Shown: positions 11,080 through 20,529 of the stretch, one piece after another
Position numbering within the stretch: the stretch's first letter is position 1
How the letters are laid out: every line of letters starts with the position of its first letter
Assembly: GCA_027489095.1 (NCBI GenBank)
Contig: JAIYAL010000197.1
Location: 1 to 64,000 of the forward strand
Reading direction: 5' to 3'
Length of the DNA: 64,000 bases
From: Erythrobacteraceae bacterium
GTDB taxonomy: Bacteria; Pseudomonadota; Alphaproteobacteria; Sphingomonadales; Sphingomonadaceae
Made by a program: the position numbers and the translations under genes
Notes under the pieces: generated by a model
Told to the model about the DNA's origin: nothing
What the model saw: only the letters and a program-made list of their open reading frames with translations
Databases searched by the model: none

Positions 11080-11405
11080 AACCTTGTCCCGCTGGCACGC
11101 TTGCGCTGCGGCTTGGCAGCCTGGCGCTGCTGCGCCAGAAGCTCGTCCATGCTGCTTGCCGCAATCTCAGGGAACAGCGCGACAATGCCCTCGTCGCAGC
11201 GCAGGGCGATGGCAGCGCGCACCAGGTCTTCGATTGAGGCCCTGCCTTCGGCCTCCATCCGCCGCCACGTTCTGTGGGCCACGCCTGCTTTGGCGGCTGC
11301 CGCTTGCTGGGTGAGATCAAGGGCCAGGCGGCGGGCCTTGATCCGCTTGCCGAGGCTCGTTAGCTGATCCTGTAGCGTAAGAAACATAGGCCATTTATGG
11401 CCCAT
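11076..11405 (-). CDS. hipB: HipB-like HTH (Xre) antitoxin
   Basis: HTH LGKRIKARRLALDLTQQAAAAKAGVAHRTWRRMEAEGRAS; ATGA overlap with hipA. Confidence 0.82.
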   Translation of the reverse strand: MGHKWPMFLTLQDQLTSLGKRIKARRLALDLTQQAAAAKAGVAHRTWRRMEAEGRASIEDLVRAAIALRCDEGIVALFPEIAASSMDELLAQQRQAAKPQRKRASGTRL

Positions 11406-11440
11406 ATACCGCCAAGAGTCAAATTAGAGGCCATATTTGG
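11389..11440. promoter_or_regulatory. Candidate hipBA operators
   Basis: Perfect dyad GGCCATTTATGGCC (11389-11402) and related half-palindrome GGCCATATTTGG (11429-11440), spaced 40 bp, at the 5' end of hipB. Confidence 0.6.
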
Positions 11441-11598
11441 ACAAAATTTGGCGATTAATTGCAGCGCCGGGATGGTAATCGCTTTTCCTGAGGGCATCAT
11501 GGATCGGATCGCCATCTGCATCCGATTCTGCAACGATATCAACAGAGCTATCTTGGCGGATATGTGTAATGTGATCGCCGCGGCGTTGGAGAACTGCG

Positions 11599-11949
11599 AT
11601 GGCAATTCAGGATTGCGCCGAAAATGGCCAGTTTGATCCGCGCAAGATTGTAGCATTGCTGCAAACGTCGAGCGGTGAGCTTGCTCGGACGCTTGGTCTC
11701 GCCAAAGATGCTCTTGGGCGCGAAGACCTGATGTCCTCTGATCACACCCAGCACTGCATTGCCCAGATGGCAGAGGTGCTCGGCAAGATCGAGGCACGGT
11801 TCGGCTCAACTCTCGTTGCCTATGCCTGGTATCGTTCCGAGCCAATTCCAGGCTTCTCAGGCCAATCCGCAATGGAACTGGTGCAATCCGGTCGAGCGCG
11901 GGATGTGCTGGCCTATATCGAGGCGGTCAGCGCCGGCATTCATGCTTGA
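11599..11949 (+). CDS. DUF2384 (MbcA/ParS/Xre-type antitoxin, toxin-binding domain) protein
   Basis: YAWYRSEPIPGFSGQSAMELVQSGRARDVLAYIEAVSAGIHA is a typical DUF2384 C-terminus; no RES-domain partner seen next to it. Confidence 0.7.
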   Translation: MAIQDCAENGQFDPRKIVALLQTSSGELARTLGLAKDALGREDLMSSDHTQHCIAQMAEVLGKIEARFGSTLVAYAWYRSEPIPGFSGQSAMELVQSGRARDVLAYIEAVSAGIHA

Positions 11950-12450
11950 GCTTGCCTCGTCCAGCAATTCGAGGGCCTGGCTCTCCTTTGAGCCTTCAAA
12001 GCGAGGGGCGAGATACCACGACGCTGCTTTGGCAGAATCGCCACGGTGCCGCGCTGGCTGTCGGCTTGGCAAATGGCCGGATTGCCACCTCTGATATGAA
12101 GTGCCCACAGAAACCCGGGTCACGGATAATGGAAGCCAAGTCCCTGATTGCGCACACCGAACACGGTTTTGCCGTAAGGCGTTTCGGGAGCTATCTCGTT
12201 TAACTACAGAATGTTAGGCGCAGAAGGACGGTCGAAGGGCTCGACGAACCATGTTTCGGCTGCCCACGGAGAAAGTCTAAAGTGTGTAAAATCAGAGGGA
12301 TGGAGCCGCAACATAGTTCGGGTCGCCAAGCGCTTTTCATGGCGTTTCGGCTAGGCGGCGTGGCCAAATTTGAGCCAGTATCTGGCGGTGGCAAGAGGGC
12401 CGATGCCAAGGAAGCCATTGGTCAACTGGTTGTACCGGGTGGCGATGTCT

Positions 12451-13377
12451 TCAGGTGCAGCTCCAGGCGAAACTGAAGTGCAGTGTTCCGTCTGCGGTGC
12501 GACTGTAGAATATCTGCGCGTTGCCGCAATCGCCCCATATGAATGGCCCGTTGCTCTCCAGCGACAGCAGGCAAGGCGGCATCTCCTCAACATTGTACTG
12601 GATAGCGTTGAAGTTGCCGAAGTAGTGCGGTGCTGTTCGGGGAGCACGAAATCCGAGGCATTTCAGGAAATCTTCGACTGGTGGCTTATGCGCCTCGTCG
12701 ATGTTATACAGAAGATCGCACAGCGCATCGTCCAGATAGCTCGGCCAGGTCAGTATCTTTTTCTTCGTTCCCGCGATCAGAGTAGTGTCGCCGCCATCCT
12801 CGTGGTTGAGCCAGGAATCCCAATCGGCGGCGAAGAAGGCGGTGCCTTCGAAATAGGACGGGCAAATTTCCGGCGGCAGCGGGGTGAGATTTGCTCTGGT
12901 TACCGCAGACTTGGGCACGATGCGGATGTGATAGTCGTCGAATTCCGGGCCAAGCCACAGCTGCAGCATTCCCGAACCGAGATCGACGCCCTGAAGTGCG
13001 CCCACCTCTTCCAGATCGAACTGGCACAGCGGTTCGCGGAATTTACCCTCATGCTGGGGCCAGGGATGGTCTGCCGAGGTGAACAGAGGCCCGATGAGCA
13101 TGGGCCGGGTGCGATCGACCTTTGCCGTACGGGCGGTGCGGGTTTTGATGGGATAAGCCCAGCGGAGGCCGGCCAGCATAGCGATGATGGTGTCGAATGG
13201 TAAGTTGATGTCATAGTCATCGCGTTGTGCATAAAGCGGTGCGATTGTTTCGAGGAAGGCGCTTGTCTGCGCGGCATAGGCGACCAGGTTCGCGGCGAAT
13301 GTTTCGTCGTGCAGCAACGATTTTGCCAGTTTGCCCGGTGGCGCGATGGTGGCGCGCGTGATGGGCCGGCCGTTCAT
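12451..13377 (-). CDS. DUF1963 / YwqG-like protein
   Basis: Repetitive YwqG-like layout: QFDLEEVGALQGVDLGSGMLQLWLG..., FNAIQYNVEEMPPCLLSLESNGPFIWGDCGNAQIFY. Confidence 0.65.
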   Translation of the reverse strand: MNGRPITRATIAPPGKLAKSLLHDETFAANLVAYAAQTSAFLETIAPLYAQRDDYDINLPFDTIIAMLAGLRWAYPIKTRTARTAKVDRTRPMLIGPLFTSADHPWPQHEGKFREPLCQFDLEEVGALQGVDLGSGMLQLWLGPEFDDYHIRIVPKSAVTRANLTPLPPEICPSYFEGTAFFAADWDSWLNHEDGGDTTLIAGTKKKILTWPSYLDDALCDLLYNIDEAHKPPVEDFLKCLGFRAPRTAPHYFGNFNAIQYNVEEMPPCLLSLESNGPFIWGDCGNAQIFYSRTADGTLHFSFAWSCT

Positions 13378-13859
13378 CGTGCTGGCATCCGGTCGGGGAT
13401 CGCAAGCTGGATCAGGCGGGCCAGGTCTTCCAAACTTGCCACCGGGCAAGGTGTTCCGGCGCGAAAGCGGGCGCGGGCCTCTTCAAGTTCGGCCGGGGCG
13501 AGCGGGCCCGCGACCGTCCGGCTCACGGCTTGCAGCATCGCCAGGCAATCGAGATAGCCATGTGGCACGTCCGGGTCTTCGTTCTGCCAGGCTTCCCGCC
13601 AGTTGGAGTGATCCGAAAGCTCGGTTTCGTCGAACTGGCCGGACGTAACGTTGATCCTGCCTTCTGCGCTTTCCACCCAGTATCCTTGAAATTTCATGTG
13701 AATTCGAAAGCCCCCGTCATGATCGAACAATAAGTGACAGCGATCTAGAACCAACCAGCACCTCATGTCCCGACTCATTTTCGCCGATCTCTGATTGTTC
13801 TGCCCCATCGAGCTTTGGCCGGCGAATGGTGCGACCACTCTTGTCATATCAATGGTCAT
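13374..13859 (-). CDS. Hypothetical protein, translationally coupled to the DUF1963 gene
   Basis: 161 aa; ATGA overlap at 13374-13377. Confidence 0.55.
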   Translation of the reverse strand: MTIDMTRVVAPFAGQSSMGQNNQRSAKMSRDMRCWLVLDRCHLLFDHDGGFRIHMKFQGYWVESAEGRINVTSGQFDETELSDHSNWREAWQNEDPDVPHGYLDCLAMLQAVSRTVAGPLAPAELEEARARFRAGTPCPVASLEDLARLIQLAIPDRMPAR

Positions 13860-13996
13860 AGGCCACTCAAATATGGTTTGGATTACAGCTGCAATAGATA
13901 AAGCTATACCGGACCTGAGCCATTACTGCGAAGCAGATTGGCGATGAGGCCGATGAACGCCAACGCCTGTTTCGCGTTGGATCAGGGGGTGCAGAA

Positions 13997-14250
13997 GTGA
14001 CTTATACGCGGTTGCAGGCACACTATCATGGGCATTGCCTGTGGGCGGCCGACGTGGGGAAAAGGCGGTGACCCGTTCGCTCGCGTCGGCTCGCGTCGAA
14101 ATGAACCCACATCAGGTGGAGGCGGCTTTGTTTGCGTTGGGCTCGCCCTTGTCCAAGAGCGTTCTGCTGACCGCCAAGCCGCGACGCTACGTCCTGCTGG
14201 GCAACGGGCCGGTGACGCAAAGCCTGATGCTGGCGGCATTGGCGCAGTGA
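13997..14250 (+). pseudogene. Remnant of the N-terminus of a SNF2-family helicase (frameshifted and truncated)
   Basis: VTYTRLQAHYHGHCLWAADVGK in one frame, then SLASARVEMNPHQVEAALFALGSPLSK in another; the following GVLLADEVGLGKTIEAG block expected in intact homologues is absent. Confidence 0.7.
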
Positions 14251-14292
14251 TCGCAGCGCACACGACCGGCATCTCTTAAAGGACACTATGAC

Positions 14293-14823
14293 ATGGCCAA
14301 CCCGACCTCCACGACCGGACTTTCGCCGGAGGATCTCGAAGATATCCGCCGGGAAAAGGCGACCGAGGCATTTTCGAGCCTGCCAGAACCAAAGCCGCAT
14401 TCCTGGGGCATCTGCCTTGGCGGCGATGCGCCTGCAGTCATAGGCGGCCAGTTCATGATGTTCCTGTGGTGGGATGCTCGCCACCAGATGATCGCAACCT
14501 TGCGCGAACATCTGGTACCCTGGTTTTTGCCCCTCTGCGGCTTCGACATGGAAGCCGCAGAGGCTGATACCGCGACTTTGCTCGATGCATTTGCCGAACA
14601 TGGCGATGCGGAACGATTGAGGGCGGACTTGGGGTCCCGTCTGGTCGGGCATGTGCGGATTGACTGGATCGGCCCTCTCGCTGCATTGGCCACCGGTGAT
14701 ACAGCATTCGCTCGTGATATCCGCGCCGACTTCCGCGCTGAGGATGATGGTCTGACCGGGATCGCAGATGCCGATTTGCCCACGTTTGCGCGCTTCCTTG
14801 GCGAATGGACGCAAGGCGGCTGA
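14293..14823 (+). CDS. Hypothetical protein, first intact gene of the large-ATPase operon
   Basis: 176 aa; same strand and short spacing to the 1872-aa ATPase. Confidence 0.6.
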   Translation: MANPTSTTGLSPEDLEDIRREKATEAFSSLPEPKPHSWGICLGGDAPAVIGGQFMMFLWWDARHQMIATLREHLVPWFLPLCGFDMEAAEADTATLLDAFAEHGDAERLRADLGSRLVGHVRIDWIGPLAALATGDTAFARDIRADFRAEDDGLTGIADADLPTFARFLGEWTQGG

Positions 14824-14905
14824 GACGCATCGTATGATCGACTTCAACTAACTGGCTAAGCAGCAGTCACCCCTGCGGGAATGGCAGGCATGGCAGGAAA
14901 GACTT

Positions 14906-17900
14906 ATGGCAACGCTCGAAGAAATCCCGCTTTCGGAAATCCAGCCTCTGCCTACGGCGACGCGCCGCAAGCTGGTGGAGGAGATGTCTGCTTTTTCGCC
15001 CCCTGCGAACTGGCGGGACGACGATACATTTTATACTTGGCTGCTAGGCCATTACGACGGCCACGGCACCGACCACGTCGACGAGGCGCTGACCGCGATG
15101 GGTGGCAAGGACGCGCGGCGGAGGCTGGTGCAAACCGGAGGCGCGTGGCTGAGCCGGCAAGAGACGCGATTTCGCAGTATTAAGGACGCCATCCTGGCCC
15201 GCGATATGGACGCACACATGGTTCCGGTCGTCGAGTGGTTCCGTGACGTCCTCGCAATCGACAGCGAGGAGTACGATACCCCCGATGAAGCAGCCGTCCC
15301 GGAGCACGAGGACGTGATCGATCATGACAGCACGCCCGCAGCCATCGAAGCAGCCCGCGAGGCGCTGACGCGGCTTGAAGCCAGGCCCGATCCTGAGCTT
15401 CTCGATCTGGTCGCCGAGTTCACGCAGACGCTGATCGCAACGCTCGATCAGCTGGATGGTGCTGCCGAGCGCGAGCGCGAAATGCTGCGCGAGATGGAGG
15501 TGGAAGCTGCGCGCGATGCGCTGGCTCGCGAACTCGAAAGCCTGCCACGCAACCAGTTCGACGAACTGCCCACGCAGGTGCGCTCACGCGATATCGCCTT
15601 GCTGGAAGATGCGGCCGGGGCGGTAGCTGCCCTGCGCGCTGCCATCGACGATCTGGGCGAGGCAATGGCATTGAATGCCCGTCAAGGTCGGACCATGGCT
15701 GAAATAGAGGCCGACTTCGACCGGTATACGGCGGCTTATGCCGCAATGAAGGCCGCGCATGCTGATGCGACAGGCGCGCTTGCGCTCGTGCAGGACGCAG
15801 AGGCGGAAATATATGAAGTTAAGGCGATCGAGGAGGCCAGCGTCATGCCGGAGCCGATCGCCGATTGCCTGATCGACGCGATCGAGCCCGTGACGGTCGG
15901 CGCAGAAGCTGCGCATGAAAACAACGGCGTGGAAGCCGACGGCGAGGTGGTTGAAGAGGCTCCGGAAACGGAACCGGTCGAACCTGCGGGCATCGCCATG
16001 GACGTCGAACCGGCCGCAGACCTGGGCGCTGCCGAAGTCGATGCCGAAGTCGAAGTCGATGCCGAGGATGATGGTCCGCCCGCGCGGCTGCAGCAACCGC
16101 TCGACGAGTGGGATCGCTGGACCGAGATGGCGCTGGAGAGCGGGCGCATCGGCTTGGCCGCACACCTTGCCCGAGCGCGAGAACAGGCGGGTGCCGATAC
16201 ACCCGACAGCTGGCGCGCGGCAGTGCTGACCGGCCTCGTGCGGGGCCGCAGCGTCAAGGCGGGCAATGACCTTTCCGCAAGCCGCTACGAAGAACTGTCA
16301 CCCCAGTTGCTCGAAGCTGCGGGTGCCTTGTCACTCGATCACGCTGCTGGACTCGGGCAGGCGCTGACGGTGCTGGCGGGCGCGCTGCGTCCGTGCCTTG
16401 TCGCCAACTACGTCGGGGTTCAGGTCATCGACGCGCTGCCTACCGGGCGGCAGCTGACCGAGTTCCACGCGCTCGTCGAACTGCTGCGCGATGGCCCGCA
16501 ACTGGGGCTCGACGCCGTCGACGACCTGCGCCCGCTGCCTGAGGACAGTGAACGCGAACGCCTCGGACATGACGCCGTCACCGATCTGAAGGCCTGGTTC
16601 TATACCGCGCGCACCCGCAAGATGGCAGGCTACGTGACGGCCACGGCCTTGTGGCAGAACGAGATGATCCGGCCTGACGGCGTGGTCGGCAGCGTGTTCA
16701 CCGCCGCAATTGCAGGCACGAAGGACGCCGTCGAGCGCGCACAAGCGCTGGTCGAGGAATTGCGCGGTGACATCGATGATTTTCTCGATGGCCACTTCAA
16801 GACTTTCCAGCGTGGCAAGGGCCGCGAACTGGAAGGCATGGCGCGCGGGCGCTTCATCACGCTGCTGCAGGAAGCGCGCGACCACCTCGAAGCATGGTTG
16901 CGCGTGGCACGCCCGGTTGGAAATCGGACGGACCGCTTCGTGCGCCCGCGGGGCAATTTCAAGGTGGCCGTCGCGCAGGCCCGCCGTTGCGCACAGGAAT
17001 TCGTCCGAGAGGGTGCTCTGCCGGTGAGGCTGGGCGCTGCGCTTCTGGAAAGCGTGCTCGACCAGTTCAACGATGTGCTCAACGGCACCGATAGCGTTCT
17101 GGCAGACTCTCAGCAGGTGCTGGACACGGAAATCGCGCTGCTACCCGATTTCCCGCTCAACGGCCGGGTCGGGCTGGAGATTGCAGGGAGCGACACGGTC
17201 GCCTTGCGCGACGCTGCTGAGCGCAACCTGGCCGATGGTATGCCCACCTGGTCGGCAGCATTCGATCGCGCGATCATGATCGGCGCGCCCGGCGTGGCAC
17301 AGCGCCTGATGCCGATGCTACCCCCAGACCAGACCGAAGCGCGCTATCGCATCGACGGGGTGATCGAGGATCAGCGACGCAAGGTGAACGAACGGCGCGA
17401 ACAGTTGCGCATCCTGCTCGACGATTTGCTGTCGGCGACCGTGGACGGATCGACCGCCTATGAAGCTCAATTGTTGGAGCTGGAGCAGTTCGACCTGACC
17501 AGCCTTCCCGTCGAAGGCCTCGACGACGCCGGAGCGATCGGCGATTTCCCCGTTCTGGTCGAACGTCTCGATGCCTTCGAACAGGACCTCTCCGCAGCTC
17601 GGGCCGAAGTGGCCGCAGAGCTTGAGGTGCGTATCAAGGCGTTGGCCGCAGAGGGTGCCGACCTATCGGACTGTTGCGCGATGCTGGATCGCGGCAGCCT
17701 TGGCACCCTGGCCGAAGAACTGGCGCAGATCGCCGACACCGGAACGGTCCAGCGGCCTGACAATCCCTCCGCGCTGTTGCAGCCGGTCGAACATTTCGCC
17801 CGCGCTATTCTAGCTCGGGGCCCCGAAGGGCCTGGCAGCATTCTCCTTCCCTTGGGCGAAGCGGCTACTAGTGGAGTGTGCTGGGGGGCCTTTGCCTTTG

Positions 17901-20524
17901 ACGCGCTGCCCGCAAGCGAACGCATCGAAGCGCGCCAGTTGATCGACAGTTGGAGGAAACTGCAGCAGGTCACGCAAAGCCAGCCCAGCGCCCGGAGTGC
18001 CGCCCTGATCCATCTGCTGGAGGCGATCGGCTTCGGCAACGTTCGGGTGGCGAGCGAAGCCGCATGGCGGACAGGACGACGGTTTGAAGTGAAAGTCGAT
18101 CCCTTGCGCTCGGCCGGCGACTGCATAATCCCTGCTTTCGGCAGCCAGGCCGAAGGTAGCTATACCGTGCTGGTCATGCCCAAGGGATCGCTGGAAAAGA
18201 GCGTACCGTCCGGCTTTGACGACCTGCCTGCACGCACGATCGTCCTCGCGATGGAATGGCTGACCCCGAAGGCTCGCACCCAATTCCTGCGCAAGGCGCG
18301 GGGGCGGTCGGACGCAGCCTTCGCGCTGCTCGATGACCCCGGTATCGGCGCACTGGCGGCCACTCCTGGACGGAACTTGCGCAGCTTCTTCACGCTGGCA
18401 GTCCCATTCGGCGCGGGTCGACCCTACTCCGATACCAGCGCGAAGACCTCAGTCGAGATGTTCTTCGGCCGCGTGAAGGAATATGACACGCTTTTTGCCC
18501 CCGAAGGCTCCTGCCTCGTTTATGGCGGGCGTCAGTTGGGCAAAACCGCGCTGCTCAAGCAGATCGAGCAGCGCAACCAAACCAACCGCGACACGGTTGT
18601 CGTCTACAGCGACATCAAGAATGTCGGTTCCGTGGACATGCCGACGGCGGTCTGGGCCAGGATCGGCGAGGCGTTGCACAAGAAGAACCCTGCGGTCTTC
18701 GCCGAGGGTCTGCACGGCGACAAGGTCGCAGATTCGATCGAGGCCTGGTTGCGCGGGCAGGGACAGCGACGCGTGCTGATCCTGCTCGACGAGGCGGACA
18801 ACTTTCTCGAGTCCGAAATGGAAGCCGATTTCCCCAACATCATGAAAATGAAGGGGCTGATGGAAACGCATGGGCGGCGCGTGAAGTTCGTCTATGCGGG
18901 GCTTCACAACGTTCAGCGCTTTGTGCGCGCGCCCAACAGCCCGATGCTCCACTTGGGTGAGCCGGTGAAGATTGGCCCATTGATGGGCCATGACCGCCAT
19001 GCCGCCCGGCAGATGGTGTTCGAACCGATGGCAGCAGCGGGTGTCGGTTTCACGCAGCCGACCGATGCGCACCATATGCTGTCGCTCGTCGGCTATTACC
19101 CCTCGCTGCTGCAGACCTTCGGCAAGTCGCTGCTGGCACGGATTGATGAAGGTCTGGCGCTGAAGGGGGAGCCGGAACAGATGCCCGCGCTGTTGGATCG
19201 TGCCGCGATTGAGCAGGGCTTCAAGGCCTCGGCATTCCGTGAAGATTTGCAGCGCAAGTTCCGCGCGACGCTCGAACTGGATCCGCGCTACGAACTAATC
19301 GCCTACGTCGTGTGCCAGATGACCGAGGACGAACGGGCGCGCGGACGCCTGGCTGCGCACGGCTTCCGTAACGACCAGATCCTCGAAGTTGCACGCGAAT
19401 ACTGGCCGCAGGGCTTCGAGGACATTCGTTCGTCCGACACGTTCAGCGCTCTGCTCGATGAAATGGTCGGTCTCGGCGTCTTCGCCCAACACGGTGAGCA
19501 CTACGCCATTCGGTCCGCTCGCATCGCCACCATGCTGGGCAATCGTGACCAGATCGAGACCAAGCTGCTTGAGTTTGCGCCGCGAGGACGGCCCACCAAA
19601 CCCGACCCGATGGCAAACCACCGCGAACTTCCGTCGGGCGCTTATTCGCCTTGGTCGTGGCGCGACGAGAATACGTTGGTCGACCAGCTGCGCTCGCCCA
19701 AGCATCCGGTCGCGCTGCTGTGCATCACAGGCAGCATGGCGCTGGCCGATATGACCACCATCGTCGCTACGCTCAAGGACATGGCGGAGTTGCAGCAGTG
19801 GCCATCGGCACGAGAACTGGAATATCGCACGATCGATGATCTCCTGAAGGTCATTCCGTCCGCCCGCAGCGAAGCCGCGACAAACCGGCCCAAGCTTATC
19901 ATCTGTCACGGCCGCTGGCCCACGCAGGATGACATCGCCCGGCTCGACGGCTTGCGCGAACTTCGTGATGCGGCGGCCCCGGTGCGGGTGGTCTTTGTGG
20001 GTGACGCCCACGATCAGGTCTTCGGCCGGGTGAGCCTCGACGCTTGCCGCAACTTGAAAGCGCGTTGGGTTGATATCGTGCCCTGGCAGCGCGAAGCGAT
20101 CGCGTTGTGGCTCCATCGGCACGCCCGACCGCTGGCGGACGATGCCGCGTTCGTCGAGCGCGTCCGCGCAGTAACCGGAGGCTTCAGTACCGTGTTTCAT
20201 GCGATCGCACCGACCCGTGCGCCGATCACCGATGGTGACGACATGCTGGCAAGACTGAAGACTGCTGCGGCTAAGGCGCTGACGCCATCGACCATCGGGG
20301 TGGACAATGCCGGCATGCGCCGGTTGATCGAACGCCTGATCGATTTCGATGACCCCGAAGGTCTCGATGAGGAGTATCTGCAGGATCTGGCGGCCGAGTG
20401 CGAGGACGCAACGCATGCCTTGCCGGGCTTGCGGACAATGGGTCTGCTCGAAGAAGTGCAGGCGTCGGGACCACCCTGCTGGCGGCTGCTCGAAGCGGTG
20501 CGCACCATGGCGACCGGCGCGTGA
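14906..20524 (+). CDS. Very large (1872 aa) coiled-coil protein with AAA/STAND-like ATPase domain
   Basis: Walker A YGGRQLGKTALLKQ (~18523-18547), Walker B RVLILLDEADNFLE (~18771-18810); acidic/coiled-coil N-terminal half, winged-helix-like C-terminal region. Confidence 0.8.
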   Translation: MATLEEIPLSEIQPLPTATRRKLVEEMSAFSPPANWRDDDTFYTWLLGHYDGHGTDHVDEALTAMGGKDARRRLVQTGGAWLSRQETRFRSIKDAILARDMDAHMVPVVEWFRDVLAIDSEEYDTPDEAAVPEHEDVIDHDSTPAAIEAAREALTRLEARPDPELLDLVAEFTQTLIATLDQLDGAAEREREMLREMEVEAARDALARELESLPRNQFDELPTQVRSRDIALLEDAAGAVAALRAAIDDLGEAMALNARQGRTMAEIEADFDRYTAAYAAMKAAHADATGALALVQDAEAEIYEVKAIEEASVMPEPIADCLIDAIEPVTVGAEAAHENNGVEADGEVVEEAPETEPVEPAGIAMDVEPAADLGAAEVDAEVEVDAEDDGPPARLQQPLDEWDRWTEMALESGRIGLAAHLARAREQAGADTPDSWRAAVLTGLVRGRSVKAGNDLSASRYEELSPQLLEAAGALSLDHAAGLGQALTVLAGALRPCLVANYVGVQVIDALPTGRQLTEFHALVELLRDGPQLGLDAVDDLRPLPEDSERERLGHDAVTDLKAWFYTARTRKMAGYVTATALWQNEMIRPDGVVGSVFTAAIAGTKDAVERAQALVEELRGDIDDFLDGHFKTFQRGKGRELEGMARGRFITLLQEARDHLEAWLRVARPVGNRTDRFVRPRGNFKVAVAQARRCAQEFVREGALPVRLGAALLESVLDQFNDVLNGTDSVLADSQQVLDTEIALLPDFPLNGRVGLEIAGSDTVALRDAAERNLADGMPTWSAAFDRAIMIGAPGVAQRLMPMLPPDQTEARYRIDGVIEDQRRKVNERREQLRILLDDLLSATVDGSTAYEAQLLELEQFDLTSLPVEGLDDAGAIGDFPVLVERLDAFEQDLSAARAEVAAELEVRIKALAAEGADLSDCCAMLDRGSLGTLAEELAQIADTGTVQRPDNPSALLQPVEHFARAILARGPEGPGSILLPLGEAATSGVCWGAFAFDALPASERIEARQLIDSWRKLQQVTQSQPSARSAALIHLLEAIGFGNVRVASEAAWRTGRRFEVKVDPLRSAGDCIIPAFGSQAEGSYTVLVMPKGSLEKSVPSGFDDLPARTIVLAMEWLTPKARTQFLRKARGRSDAAFALLDDPGIGALAATPGRNLRSFFTLAVPFGAGRPYSDTSAKTSVEMFFGRVKEYDTLFAPEGSCLVYGGRQLGKTALLKQIEQRNQTNRDTVVVYSDIKNVGSVDMPTAVWARIGEALHKKNPAVFAEGLHGDKVADSIEAWLRGQGQRRVLILLDEADNFLESEMEADFPNIMKMKGLMETHGRRVKFVYAGLHNVQRFVRAPNSPMLHLGEPVKIGPLMGHDRHAARQMVFEPMAAAGVGFTQPTDAHHMLSLVGYYPSLLQTFGKSLLARIDEGLALKGEPEQMPALLDRAAIEQGFKASAFREDLQRKFRATLELDPRYELIAYVVCQMTEDERARGRLAAHGFRNDQILEVAREYWPQGFEDIRSSDTFSALLDEMVGLGVFAQHGEHYAIRSARIATMLGNRDQIETKLLEFAPRGRPTKPDPMANHRELPSGAYSPWSWRDENTLVDQLRSPKHPVALLCITGSMALADMTTIVATLKDMAELQQWPSARELEYRTIDDLLKVIPSARSEAATNRPKLIICHGRWPTQDDIARLDGLRELRDAAAPVRVVFVGDAHDQVFGRVSLDACRNLKARWVDIVPWQREAIALWLHRHARPLADDAAFVERVRAVTGGFSTVFHAIAPTRAPITDGDDMLARLKTAAAKALTPSTIGVDNAGMRRLIERLIDFDDPEGLDEEYLQDLAAECEDATHALPGLRTMGLLEEVQASGPPCWRLLEAVRTMATGA

Positions 20525-20529
20525 TGTAG

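Noticed and set aside
16000-16075. Short GCCGAAGTCGATGCC-type tandem repeats as a regulatory or recombination repeat
   Set aside because: Explained as codons of an acidic low-complexity linker (AEVDAEVEVDAEDD) in the 1872-aa protein
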